A stretch of 22,083 bases of DNA. It comes from a virus. The notes beneath the pieces are model-generated. The model ran no database searches, had not been told where the DNA came from, and saw nothing but the letters and a program-made list of their open reading frames with translations. The DNA is taken from the IMG/VR virus record IMGVR_UViG_3300008453_001028, positions 1 through 22,083 of that record; one strand, written 5' to 3'. How positions within the stretch are numbered: position 1 is the stretch's first letter; the number at the start of each line of letters is the position of its first letter. The position numbers were made by a program, and so were the translations under genes. Shown one piece after another: positions 1 to 11,300 of this stretch.

Positions 1-3000
1 TAAAATACTAGACGATGTATTTACGGTTGAATTATATTGAACATTTTGTCTGGTAAATGTAACAGTTCCTGTTGCGGTTGATCCTAATCCTACTGGACTA
101 AATGTAGATCCATTTAAAGAGGTAGTTGCGTCTGCTCTTGTTGTATGTAAAGTAAATGCGTTAGTAACAACTGAACCAATGAAATAAAATGCTCCAGTTG
201 TTACTCCTACTGGAGTTGCTCCAGTAACTTTTACAGCATCTCCCGTAGAAAATCCATGCTTTTCAAATACAATAAAATCATCTGAGGTATTTACACCAAC
301 TCTTGTTAAACTATGTGTTCCAGTTCCACTACCAGTAAGAGAAACTAAAGATGATAATCCATATGTGGTATAAAGTTCAACTGAACTTAAACCAACTCTC
401 TTAACATAATAAGTATCACCTTGAGTTAAACCATCAATAACATTTCCACCTGCAGAAGAATAAATTACGGGATCACCGTTTGTAAATGTTGAAACACCAA
501 CAATAATTCTATTGTTTGCAAAATCTACACCACCACCAACAGAAATATCTGTTGGTGTGAAAGTTTTTTGATATTGAATTTGTAAACTAGTACCTACACC
601 GACAGCATCTCTGTCTGTAATATAATCAGGTAAAGTTGATGACGCAACAAATTTTTGATTATTTGTTAGTTTTAAATATAATCTAGTTTCTACTATATTA
701 ACTGTAGCAGTAAAGTTTGCTCCACCACTTCTACCACCAAGTAATGTGGCGTTATTAATTGTTAAAACATCTCCAGAAGTGTAATACCTTCCACCAAAAT
801 TAACACTAATTGCAGTTACAGTTCCAGAAGCACCAACTGTAATAGCAGCTCTTGCACTAGTACCAATACCAGTAGTTCTATCAAGTACACAAGTATAAAT
901 TCCTGGATTTGTGTATCCAGAACCACCAGAAGTTATTGAAACTGATAGTAATACACCTTTAACTAGTCCTGTAGTCCCATAACCAACAGAATTTGTTGGG
1001 GGAGATGTAACAATTCCTATTGCTCCACCTGCACTATTTGTACCAATTATTTCATCACCATTTAAGTAATTATAATTTCTTGTGGTACTACTTAAAAGTA
1101 AATATTGTCCATACAAATCATTAGTTAAAACATATCCACTTGCTGGTTCTAGAACAGTATCACCACTTTGTAAGTTAACAGCAGGTATTCTATTAACCAA
1201 ATCAGTTCTTCCACCAGAAACACTTGCAGTATAGTAATTAACAACCTTTGGTGGAATTAAATCTGGGTTAATTTGTCCATTTGAATTTAGTTGAACAATA
1301 GCACTTGGGACAGCATTTGTGGAAATTGATTTATCAATAAAACTCCCCAATCTATTATTTAAAAATGATCTGACTGCAAGTTGAGTTGAAACTCTCTTGT
1401 TCTGAGGACCACCTATTTCATTATCACCAAGTCCAATATCAGTTGAGAATTCCTCAACTGCTACACCACCAGAAAGACTTAATCTTAAAGAATCTAACTG
1501 TCCAATAGTAACTTTGTTATTGAATATAATATTACCTGTTCTGTTGTATGCTGTAATAAAATTACCGATCTTAAAGTCACCAAGTTCATTCGTACCTGAA
1601 CTATAAACTCTTCCTCCTAATTCTGAAACTTGTTCAGATGATAGTATAGTTTTACCACCATTTTCTGGTAAAGCGTTGTAATCTGTTCCAGATCCAGAAA
1701 ACTCCCATGTATGTGATGATGAGTTGATAATAGAAGGTCTGTGGAAGTGTAAATTATATGCTTCAGGTAAACCACCGACACCATTAATAACTGTATCTGG
1801 TATAGTTGCACCAACTTTACATTCAACTGTATAATAAGTATTAATACCAGCAACTCCAGTAACAGCAATAGATACTGGACTTCCGCTATGATCATTAATT
1901 TTTAATGTAGATACATTATCTGTTACTCCAAATAATCTGGTAATACCACTAGATGATTCTACTGAAACAACTAATTCTCTCTTGGTAGAATTGTAAGTGT
2001 ATGCATATCCAACTGCAGTTCCACCAGGAACTAATTGTGTAATTTGTCTACCAGAAACAAAGTTTAATGTTGATGATGTACTTGCAAGAGAAACAACTTG
2101 ATAATTATTGTGAGAATCTAAAATTTCTGAAGCAAAAAACTCTACGTTACCTTTTTGGAATGTGTTAATTCCTGTAGGTGTTGATTTAGTATCAACAACT
2201 CTTGTTAAAGCTTCATCTTCGTATAATTGGAATGTATTTGAATCAATGTATCCTAAGTAATATTGGTTTCCACTAACCATACCCTCAATAACTCTTTGAG
2301 GTGCCGAATTTTCATCACCAATATACAATACAGTATCACCATTTAAAAATGGGTGTGCAGTTACTGTAAATCTATCAGTAGCAGTATTGAGACCTACTGT
2401 AGGTAAGAATGTTGCCTGTGTTACAACTGGTTTAAAATCTGCAGTGTCATCATTTCCAGCATTATCAAAAAATCTTAAAACATATAAATCTTGATCAGTT
2501 CTACCGAGACCAATCGTTCTTAATGTTTGAGAACCACTCGAAGTTCCTGTAGTAGCAACTCTACCTCTATCAAATACGTAAGATCTTTGATTGAACCCAG
2601 ATGATCTTAATGCATATAAACCAAAGTTAGTTGCTGAGTTTGTAATGGATAAGTATCCACCAGACTGTGTTAAAGATCCATACTTACAGAAAATTTGGAA
2701 ACAAGAAACAACCTGTGCATAACCATCATTAATGGTTCTCCATCCAATACCACCAAAAGAAACCATGGTAAATGCCGCTGCAACCATGGATTTACCAAAT
2801 TGTGGTTGAGGTCCACTTACTGGATTTTCAGATTCTTCTGGAATAACAGTTGTATTTGGTGTTTGTATTTTTGCACCATCAACTAAAATACCATTTCCAC
2901 CCAAGAACGAAAGAATAGAGCAGTTTTGGATATATGGAGAACGTGAAATCAGTGGTTTATCATTTTTAACTGCATATCCAACTCTACTTACAAATGGATC

Positions 3001-5322
3001 TGCTGGATCATCAAAAGCAATTGCATAATCAAATGTATATTGTGGAACTCCTGCAGCATCCACAAAATCCTTCATTGCAAATCCAGTCACATAGCAACCA
3101 TTTCTTACACGGAATAAATCTTTACCCGCATTAGATGGTCTAATAATTGTATTTCTAAGGTTATCACCAACAACAGCAACGTCTTCATACAGAAGTATTG
3201 GGTTATCTTCTACATATTCACCCGCTTCAACAAAAATGCAAATTGGTTTTGATTTAGTTGTTGGTGCAGAAACTTCTGGTGCTGCTGTTGTTCCAATTCC
3301 AATAATTGTAGTTACAATTCCAACAAAAGTATTAATTGATGACCTTACATCTGCACAATCTGTAATAGATCCAATACCTGGACTTGGGACTGAGGTTAAA
3401 TTACCAGAACTAATTGCTGCAGTTAATATTCCAACTAAGTTATCAATATTAGTCTGAATATTTGCACATGATGCGGTACTTGTATTAAATCCAGTGACTG
3501 CATCTGCTATTATAGTTCTATCTTGATAGTTTAGATTATTTGTAATTGCTAGTTTTGCATAATTTCTTGCTGCTTGGAAAGCAGTTACAGATTGAGATTG
3601 TTCACCTAACAAACCAGTTGATAGTGGATTTCCAGCACCATCAAAATATTTTTTGGTTGCGTATACAATATGCTGATTTGAACCATATGAAACGTCTTGA
3701 GCAATTGCATCAACGATGTATCCTAAATCTCTGGCGCACTTTCTTCCACCAATAATATTTGTTGACCCAATTCCAATTGAACCACAAACAACATTGCAAG
3801 AAGTTGTAATTCCAGCAAAATAACCACCATTGTATGCTGGTAAAGATGCTGTACTTGCCGCACCAATTGCTGATGTAACAATTCCTACTAGTGTTGCAAT
3901 ATTAGATTGTACATTAGCGCATGATGTACTATTTGTATTAGATCCTGTTAATGGATCTGCAGTTAATGTTAGATCTTTAATTGGAAGGCGATTTGTGATC
4001 GCCTCTTTCATCAAAGATTCTGCATATCTAAAAGCATATATTGTTTGTTGTTCTTCACCCGCAAGACTACCAATTCCAACTCCAGTAAAATACTTTAGAG
4101 TAAATTCTCTTGCATAGTTATTTCCACCAGTAAATATATCCGTTGAAATTGCATCAACAAAATATCCAAGATCTCGTTGACATTTGTTTGGATCTGGATT
4201 AACAAATCCAGGATATGCTGAAGTAATACCAGCATAAGCATAATTAACAATTGTTTGTTTATTTTGCTGAATTAATCTATATGAATCGTAATACCTAGAT
4301 CTTAAATTAGTTTGTTCTTCACCTGGGAAATAAAAATCTGAGTGTGCAATAGCAACTGCAGCAAGAGATTTATCAATAATTTCTTGTCTATTATTAACGA
4401 TTAAATTTCTTGCATCTTTTCTTCTATGGAAGAAATTAGAGTTAACGTTTGCTGGATCATCAATAAGAGTAAAATCAAATACCTGTGTTATTGTTGATTG
4501 ATATAATGTAGGTGGTGTTTGATTATTAATTACGTACTGTGCTAAGAAATTTATATAATTATATGCATGTAATGCTTCTTCTTCTTCACCTTGAACATAA
4601 GAAACACCACCTGCCCAATATGCTAAACCTGCTTCTATAGACTTAGTATTTCCACCATATGACAAATCATATGCAATAGCATCTACAATATAACCAACAT
4701 CTCGTTTACAAATACTTCTATCATAGTCTGGTTTATCTGTAGAAATATTTGGGTAATTGAATTCTAGATATGAAACAACTTCTTCTTTTATAAACTCTTT
4801 GTTTGCAGTTAATATATTACCAGCATCTAAATATCTTCCTCCAGGAAGACTGAATGATCTAAATGATGATGCTTGTGCTGCTTTCTTTAAAGTTCTAAAT
4901 GGTTTTGATCTTCCGTCATTATTATCATCACCATTTGCCGATGAAACATAATATCTATTTTCAAATAAACCATTAGTAGCAAAACCTAATACCCCATTAG
5001 GTCCATAAGTTAAAACTTGACCATCGGTTCCAGGTTTTGCTGGTAATGTTAATGTAAATGAAGAAACAAATCCTGATGTTTGACTTGGTGGAGTAATTGT
5101 TATTCTTTGACCACCACTTTCAATAGCAATCTGTGACTGGAATGTTACTATTCCCATTCCACCAGCACCATTAGTGGCGGAAATAATACCTACTGTAGTA
5201 ACACCTGTTACTCTTGTATGAGAAAATGTTGTAACTCCCGCTACAATATTTCTGTTTACGTCTACTAATCTTGCGGTATCAATATTGATACCGTGCTTTA
5301 CCCTAAAATTTCTATCAGCCAA
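1..5322 (-). CDS. Giant structural/adhesin-like protein with beta-helix domain (partial, TTG start)
   Basis: The frame is open for 1774 codons from 5322 to the left edge; I checked every codon and found no stop, so the C-terminus lies outside the window. An in-frame TGA at 5326-5328 leaves only the TTG at 5320-5322 as a plausible start, and the resulting N-terminus MADRNFRVKHG resembles the starts of related marine phage structural proteins. Order seen: N-terminal anchor (1-16) with two G-V-T-T repeats; beta-helix entry YYVSSANGDDNNDG (about 123-136); a long mostly helical stretch with three C-x-R-D-(L/V)-G-Y-(I/F)-V-D-A-I repeats beginning near 205, 381 and 529; beta-helix resumption FVEAGEYVEDNP (from about 697); a SPYIQ strand (about 795); a GGRVY...GDFKIG module (about 1236); and G-D-x-V repeats near 978-1031, 1603-1650 and 1680-1726. 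This is probably a tail-associated fibre or a large virion decoration. The role is inferred; the family resemblance is fairly sure. Confidence 0.85.
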   Translation of the reverse strand, partial: MADRNFRVKHGINIDTARLVDVNRNIVAGVTTFSHTRVTGVTTVGIISATNGAGGMGIVTFQSQIAIESGGQRITITPPSQTSGFVSSFTLTLPAKPGTDGQVLTYGPNGVLGFATNGLFENRYYVSSANGDDNNDGRSKPFRTLKKAAQASSFRSFSLPGGRYLDAGNILTANKEFIKEEVVSYLEFNYPNISTDKPDYDRSICKRDVGYIVDAIAYDLSYGGNTKSIEAGLAYWAGGVSYVQGEEEEALHAYNYINFLAQYVINNQTPPTLYQSTITQVFDFTLIDDPANVNSNFFHRRKDARNLIVNNRQEIIDKSLAAVAIAHSDFYFPGEEQTNLRSRYYDSYRLIQQNKQTIVNYAYAGITSAYPGFVNPDPNKCQRDLGYFVDAISTDIFTGGNNYAREFTLKYFTGVGIGSLAGEEQQTIYAFRYAESLMKEAITNRLPIKDLTLTADPLTGSNTNSTSCANVQSNIATLVGIVTSAIGAASTASLPAYNGGYFAGITTSCNVVCGSIGIGSTNIIGGRKCARDLGYIVDAIAQDVSYGSNQHIVYATKKYFDGAGNPLSTGLLGEQSQSVTAFQAARNYAKLAITNNLNYQDRTIIADAVTGFNTSTASCANIQTNIDNLVGILTAAISSGNLTSVPSPGIGSITDCADVRSSINTFVGIVTTIIGIGTTAAPEVSAPTTKSKPICIFVEAGEYVEDNPILLYEDVAVVGDNLRNTIIRPSNAGKDLFRVRNGCYVTGFAMKDFVDAAGVPQYTFDYAIAFDDPADPFVSRVGYAVKNDKPLISRSPYIQNCSILSFLGGNGILVDGAKIQTPNTTVIPEESENPVSGPQPQFGKSMVAAAFTMVSFGGIGWRTINDGYAQVVSCFQIFCKYGSLTQSGGYLSITNSATNFGLYALRSSGFNQRSYVFDRGRVATTGTSSGSQTLRTIGLGRTDQDLYVLRFFDNAGNDDTADFKPVVTQATFLPTVGLNTATDRFTVTAHPFLNGDTVLYIGDENSAPQRVIEGMVSGNQYYLGYIDSNTFQLYEDEALTRVVDTKSTPTGINTFQKGNVEFFASEILDSHNNYQVVSLASTSSTLNFVSGRQITQLVPGGTAVGYAYTYNSTKRELVVSVESSSGITRLFGVTDNVSTLKINDHSGSPVSIAVTGVAGINTYYTVECKVGATIPDTVINGVGGLPEAYNLHFHRPSIINSSSHTWEFSGSGTDYNALPENGGKTILSSEQVSELGGRVYSSGTNELGDFKIGNFITAYNRTGNIIFNNKVTIGQLDSLRLSLSGGVAVEEFSTDIGLGDNEIGGPQNKRVSTQLAVRSFLNNRLGSFIDKSISTNAVPSAIVQLNSNGQINPDLIPPKVVNYYTASVSGGRTDLVNRIPAVNLQSGDTVLEPASGYVLTNDLYGQYLLLSSTTRNYNYLNGDEIIGTNSAGGAIGIVTSPPTNSVGYGTTGLVKGVLLSVSITSGGSGYTNPGIYTCVLDRTTGIGTSARAAITVGASGTVTAISVNFGGRYYTSGDVLTINNATLLGGRSGGANFTATVNIVETRLYLKLTNNQKFVASSTLPDYITDRDAVGVGTSLQIQYQKTFTPTDISVGGGVDFANNRIIVGVSTFTNGDPVIYSSAGGNVIDGLTQGDTYYVKRVGLSSVELYTTYGLSSLVSLTGSGTGTHSLTRVGVNTSDDFIVFEKHGFSTGDAVKVTGATPVGVTTGAFYFIGSVVTNAFTLHTTRADATTSLNGSTFSPVGLGSTATGTVTFTRQNVQYNSTVNTSSSIL
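5274..5293. repeat. 20-base perfect palindrome near the start of the left giant gene
   Basis: CGGTATCAATATTGATACCG is its own reverse complement. It lies 27 bases after the TTG codon and encodes GINIDTA of the conserved N-terminal peptide. It could fold as an mRNA hairpin near the initiation site or act as a protein-binding site. It could also be an accident of coding. Confidence 0.55.
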
Positions 5323-5331
5323 GGTTCACTA

Positions 5332-5339
5332 TCCCCTTT
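5332..5339 (-). promoter_or_regulatory. Ribosome binding site supporting the TTG start
   Basis: The minus strand reads AAAGGGGA here, ending 9 bases before the TTG at 5320-5322. It is the clearest Shine-Dalgarno-like stretch among the fibre genes. With the in-frame TGA just upstream, it decides the start of the left giant gene. Confidence 0.7.
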
Positions 5340-5358
5340 GCGTGGTTTTATCTTAGTT

Positions 5359-5366
5359 TATTTATA
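5359..5366 (-). promoter_or_regulatory. T4-type late promoter box
   Basis: The minus strand reads TATAAATA, an exact match to the T4 late promoter -10 box recognised by the gp55 late sigma factor. It overlaps the stop codon of the 2943-residue fibre (5362-5364) and lies 36 bases before the TTG start of the left giant gene. The decamer AGATAAAACC follows at 5344-5353, as it does in the leader of the 2943-residue gene. Confidence 0.75.
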
Positions 5367-8300
5367 TTTTATTTGCTATGAAGTTAACCACAACTGTTGT
5401 TACACCAACATTTGATACTGGTGTAACTCTAAGAGCAATATATCCAGGTGGAATTGAGTTGTCTATTACAACATCATAAGAAGCAACATCAACTCCAGTA
5501 GAAATATTTGAATATTCTGAATTGTAGCATGTTACTCCATCATGAATTGATAAAATTTTAGTAATTTGATGTGTATTTCCAATAGAAGTTTGAACTGTGT
5601 ATTCAACAGATCTAAAAACATCTCTCGATAATAACTGAACTTGTGCTGTTGCATTAGATGTTAATGTTGTTGAAATAGTTCCAACTAAAGTGTTACCATT
5701 TATTTGGACATCACCGTAAACATGTAAAGCTGCGTTTGGAGAAACTGTATTAATACCAACAGAACCAATTCCAGAAGAAGCGTCTGCAGTTAAAATTGTT
5801 CCACCTACACCAACACGCAATCTACCTGTAGTAGTTACACCAGTATTTTGAATATGATCAGATCTTATTATAGGTAGTGTTGATACGCCTGTAATAGAAA
5901 TATTGGTTGCATTAAAGAAGTTGAAGTTAGAAACATTTGGTGAATCTAATCTTTGTGTAAATGTTGCAATACCAGCATATAATAAGTTAGAACCGAAAAT
6001 ATCAAGATCATTAATTTCTAAACTAGTTCCTTTAATTGCATTAAATGTTGAAATTCCTGTAAATACACAATCGGAACCAATAATATCATTAACTGTAGCG
6101 ATACCAGTGCTAACTAAATTAACATTTCTGAGTGTATTAATAGTCGATACACCAGAATAATTTAAATTAGTACCACTTACAAAAGTAATAATACCAACAT
6201 TTGCTCTTAATGTTGTTATTGATCCTATTCCAGAAGCATAAATGTCGGTATTTGTTATGCTAGTTAATGTAATATCAGTTGCTAATATTTTACCAAGTGT
6301 ACTTATACCTGGATAAGATAAATTAGTTCCGACTAAGTTTGGAATAGTTCCTAAACCAGAATAATTTAAATTAGTACCTGTAATAAAGGTTACAATACCA
6401 ACATTAGTTCTAAAGTTATTAAAACTTCCTATACCAGTACTATAAATGTTTGTATTGTCCAGATCTTGATAAGTTGCTCTTGTACCAGAAATAGTGGTAA
6501 CTACACCTGTTATTGCATATAATGAATTGAGTTGTCCAGTAGTGTATGATACGTTAGTTCCAGAAAGAGTTGTTACAAATCCAGAGTTAACATATAAAGT
6601 ATTGATTGTACCAATTCCACTGTATGCTACATTAGTACCAGTTAAATTAGTTACAATACCGACATTAGTGTATAAAGTTCTGATTGTACCAATTCCACTA
6701 TACGCTACATTAGTACCAGAAAGATACGTAACAAATCCAACATTAGTATATAATGTATCATTATTAGTAATGTTATCTAAGAATAGTGTAGATGCATTTA
6801 CTGTTACTAAAGTGGTAACTCCAGATACTGATAGATTTTCGTTAGATAGATAAGTTACAAATCCAACATTAGTATATAATGTGTCAATTGTACCAATTCC
6901 ACTGTATGCTACATTAGTACCAGAAAGATAAGTTATAAGTCCAACATTAGATTTTAATGTAGAAATGCTTGCAATACCTGCAAGATTGTCTCTTGAGAAG
7001 AATGCAGTTTCTGTTACAACTCCAATGTTATTGGATGGTTGTGAAATAGTAATAGTATCTGTACCTAAACCTACAATTCTTGTTCCAGATGATATTCCAC
7101 TTGGTGCATAAACAAAATCATTAACTTGTAGTGATAGTATAAAGGTTGTAGAAATTCCTATTACAGTCGTATTAATTCCTATAGACGCTTCAGTACTTCC
7201 AGCACCAATAACATAATTTGTAGCAAGAATATAATCTGAGGTTAAAGTTGTTACTAATCCTACATTACTCTTCAATTGAGTGATAGTTCCAAGACCAGTT
7301 GTGTAAATATTAGTATTATCTAATAGTAATACAGTTCCAATTCCAGCAGAGAAATTGGTGGAATTTAATGCAGTAACAAATCCTACATTAGCAAAGAAGT
7401 CAGAAACACTGGTAATACCACTAGAATAAATTCTGTCTGCAGTAAAGTTTTCTACTCCAATTGTAGTAGTTTGGAAATTATCACCAACTGCAGATGTAAT
7501 TGCAACATTTTGAACATTTAGGTTTGCAATTGTTGAAGTTCCAACAATATTTAAATCTACAGAACTTAAATTAATAGTTCCTATTCTATTAGCAATAATT
7601 TCAAGAACATTCAATACATTTGATATTTCTGCGTCCGTTGCTGATAAAACTCCAACAGTGGCAATTCCAGTATTAATTAAGTTTGCAGTTATATCATTAA
7701 TTGTACCAATTCCACTGTAGTTTAAATTAGTACCAGTTAAGAAGGTTACAATACCAACATTAGTTCTAAAGTTAGTAAAGCTTCCTATTCCAGTATTATA
7801 AATGTTTACATTATCTAAATCTTGGTAGGTTGCTCTTGTACCAGAAATAGTGGTAACAAATCCAATATTAGATCTTATCGTTGGTGTTGTTGTTACACCA
7901 GTTACTTGAATATCTCTACCATAAAATGTGGTAACAAATCCAATATTAGATCTTATAACATCTACTGTACCTACACCACTGTAGTTTAAATTAGTACCAG
8001 TTAAGAAGGTTACAATACCAACATTAGTATTCAATATTGGTAATGTTGAAATTCCAGTATACCAAAGATTTGTTCCCATTAAGTTGGTAACAAATCCAAT
8101 ATTTGTTCTTAGAGTATCAATAGTACCAATACCAGTATATTGTACATGCGTTCCACTTAAGAATGTAACTAATCCAACACGGGCAGTAATTATATTTGCT
8201 GAAGAAATACCTGGAGTGTAAATATCGGTATTTACATAAAGTCTTTCTGCAGTGGTTACTCCAGTAATATTTGCATTTAAGGTATCAAAATTTGTAAAAA

Positions 8301-11300
8301 TACCAACATGAGTTTTTAATTTTGTAATGCTTGCAACTCCAGCACGAGGATCATCAACAACAGTAATAGTTGAGGTTGATGTTTGTACTGGATTTATTGA
8401 TCCAGGAGTAATTGTTATAATTCCTGGTTCATCAATTGAAAGAATAGTTGTGTTTGGTAACAGTTCAGTTCCACTTGAGTACACCGTCATTTCTGGTGTT
8501 AATCCTGTGGTATCAATTGCAATTTTATTTGTATTTGGACCGATTACAGAATTTAACTGAGTTGTAATTAATGTTTCATTATTGGTTAAAGTAAAATAAT
8601 CTGCTCTTAAATTAGTGACAATACCTACAGAAATATAAGTTTCATTAAAACTTGATATTCCAACATAGTAAATATTATTTCCACGTAAGTTTCCAACAGT
8701 TCCAATAAATGTAGAACCTTCTATGATATTTGCACTTTGGAAAGTTGCTACACCAGTTATGTTTGCATTTTGGATACTTAATTGTTGTTCAGTTAAAATT
8801 ATATTATTATTAATAATAAGTGATTTACCATTATCTAAAAATAGATTTTCTGTTGATCTCCAACTTTCTGTTGGTCTATTATAATAAAATCTCTTATTTG
8901 TTGTTCCATAAAGAGTAATTCCACCTTCATTTGCAGTAAAATCTGTTGCTCCACCAACATCAAAGATAGCAGTTCCACTTAAAACATGTGGATCTAAAAC
9001 TGTGAATTCTGTAGGTGAAATGATTTGATCTACTCTAGTACTTGGAGCGAAACTTCCAATTCCACCAACCTGTGTTATTAATTGTCCAGGTATTATACCA
9101 GTAGTAGTGTACTGATTTGGATCTAAAATTACATAATATGTACCAGATATTAAAGTACCCTCTAGATTAACTTGACTTTGGACAACACCCAATTCAATAT
9201 TAACATCATCGACTTGTAGTGTAGAAGAATTTATTGAAGTTACTGTTCCATCAACTTGAAGGTCACCTTTTACATTTAAATTTCCACCTAAAGTAGTTAC
9301 ACCAGTAACGTTTAAATTTTGTATTTCTGCAGTTCCAGATGTTGATGTATTTGAAAATTGAGTAAATCCAACAAAATCACTAGGACTATTGAAAGTACTA
9401 ATTCCAGAAACAAATACATAATCTAAGTTTGCTGTTCCAAATAACTGGTAAATATCAGTAACAAATGTAGATACTCCAGTTACTTCTAAATCAACAGTAG
9501 TTGTACCTCTTGCATCTAAATTATTTCTTACAGTAGTAACACCAGTAGTATTTGAAATCACTACTGCAGTTGCATTATTAAAAGCATTAACACTAGTTAA
9601 ATTAGTATTGAATAGTGTTAATGTACCTGTGCTTGATCCAGAAATTGTTGGATTTGCACCATTTATACTGAAAGTTGTAGCATTTGGTAATGATACTGTA
9701 GTATTTCTGATAGTAGTAACACCAGTAGTTGCACCTAAAACAATTCCAGTACCTGCTCCAAAGGCATTTATACTAGTTAAATTAGTATTGAATAGTGTTA
9801 ATGTACCTGTGCTTGATCCAGAAATTGTTGGATTTGCACCATTTATACTAAAGGTAGTTGCATTGGGGAATGATACTGTAGTATTTCTTACTGTTGCTAT
9901 TCCAGTCGTAGCACCAATCAATAAATCAGTAGCAGCACCAAATGCATTTACTCTGGTAGCAACAGTGTTATAAAGATTTTGAGTTGCTTGAGATCCAACT
10001 ACTGTTGGATTACTAATAGTTAAAGTACCAGAAGTAGCACCTAAGAATAAAGAAGATGCTGCACCGAATGCATTTATAGTACCATTAGTATTAAATACAG
10101 TAAAACTATTTGGAGTTGCTGTTATTGAAGTAGCATTAGAAAGATTTACCGAAGCATTTCTAATAGTAGTTACTCCAGTAGTAGCACCCAATACCAAATT
10201 TGTTGCCGCACCAAAAGCATTAATGCTTGTTGCTACTGTGTTATAAAGGTTTTGAGTTGCTTGAGTACCAACAACAGTTGGATTACCTATCGTTAAAGTA
10301 CCAGAATTAGCACCAATATTAATACTAGTTGCTTGTCCAAATGCATTAACAGTGTTTGCAATTATATTATATAAATCTTGAGTAGAACTTTGACCAATTA
10401 CTGCTGAAGGTCTTAAAGTTAATGTAGCATTAGTAGAACCAATACCAATAGTGGTTGCTTGTCCAAATGCATTTATTGTCGATAAATTTTGATTGAATAA
10501 TGTTAATGTACCTGTGCTTGATCCAGAAATTGTTGGATTTGCACCATCTACAGTAACCAATGTGGCATTTGGAAGTGCTAATTGAGCATTTCTGATGCTA
10601 GTAACACCAGTAGTTGCACCTAAGACAATATCCGTACCTGCACCAAAAGCATTAACATTGGTTGCTACGGTGTTATATAGATTTTGGATTGACTGAGTTC
10701 CAACAATAGTTGGATTTCCAATAGTTACTGTTCCATAATTTGCGCCAATATTGATAAATCCAGCAGCACCAAAAGCATTTACTGTAACTGCTTGAGTGTT
10801 ATAAAGATTTTGCGTTACAGCAGCACCAACAACAGTAGAAGGTCTTAGTGTTAAAGTTGCATTAGTAGATCCAATACCAATAGTAGTCGCTTCACCAAAA
10901 GCATTAACTGTTGTTGCTACTGTATTATAAAGATTTTGAGTTATTTGTGTTCCAATAACATTTGGATTTCTTAGAGTTAAAGTTCCTGAATTTGCACCAA
11001 TGTTGATAGTTGTTGCTGCACCAAGAGCATTAACCGTAGTTGCTACTGTATTATAGAGGTTTTGGGTTGATTGAGTTCCAAGTACTGTCGAAGGTCTTAG
11101 TGTTAAAGTTGCATCAGTAGATCCAATACCAATAGCAGTTGCTTCACCAAAAGCATTAACTGTTGTTGCTACTGTATTATAAAGATTTTGAGATGCTTGA
11201 GTACCAATTACTGTTGGGTTACCTATAGTTAATGTACCCGAGTTTGCCCCAATATTAACACTTGTTGCAGCACCAAAAGCATTAACTGTTGTTGCTACTG

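Noticed and set aside
208-226. 8-base inverted repeat TACTGGAG / CTCCAGTA with a 3-base loop
   Set aside because: Short, inside a coding frame and easily produced by the repetitive G-V-T-T type codons; no context points to a function.
1617-1895. A 92-residue minus-strand frame
   Set aside because: It lies out of frame inside the left giant gene, whose own frame is open and has recognisable modules across this stretch.
9608-9973. Open frame on the plus strand opposite array B
   Set aside because: Antisense shadow of the NAFG repeats; its internal duplication is just the 78-base coding repeat read backwards.
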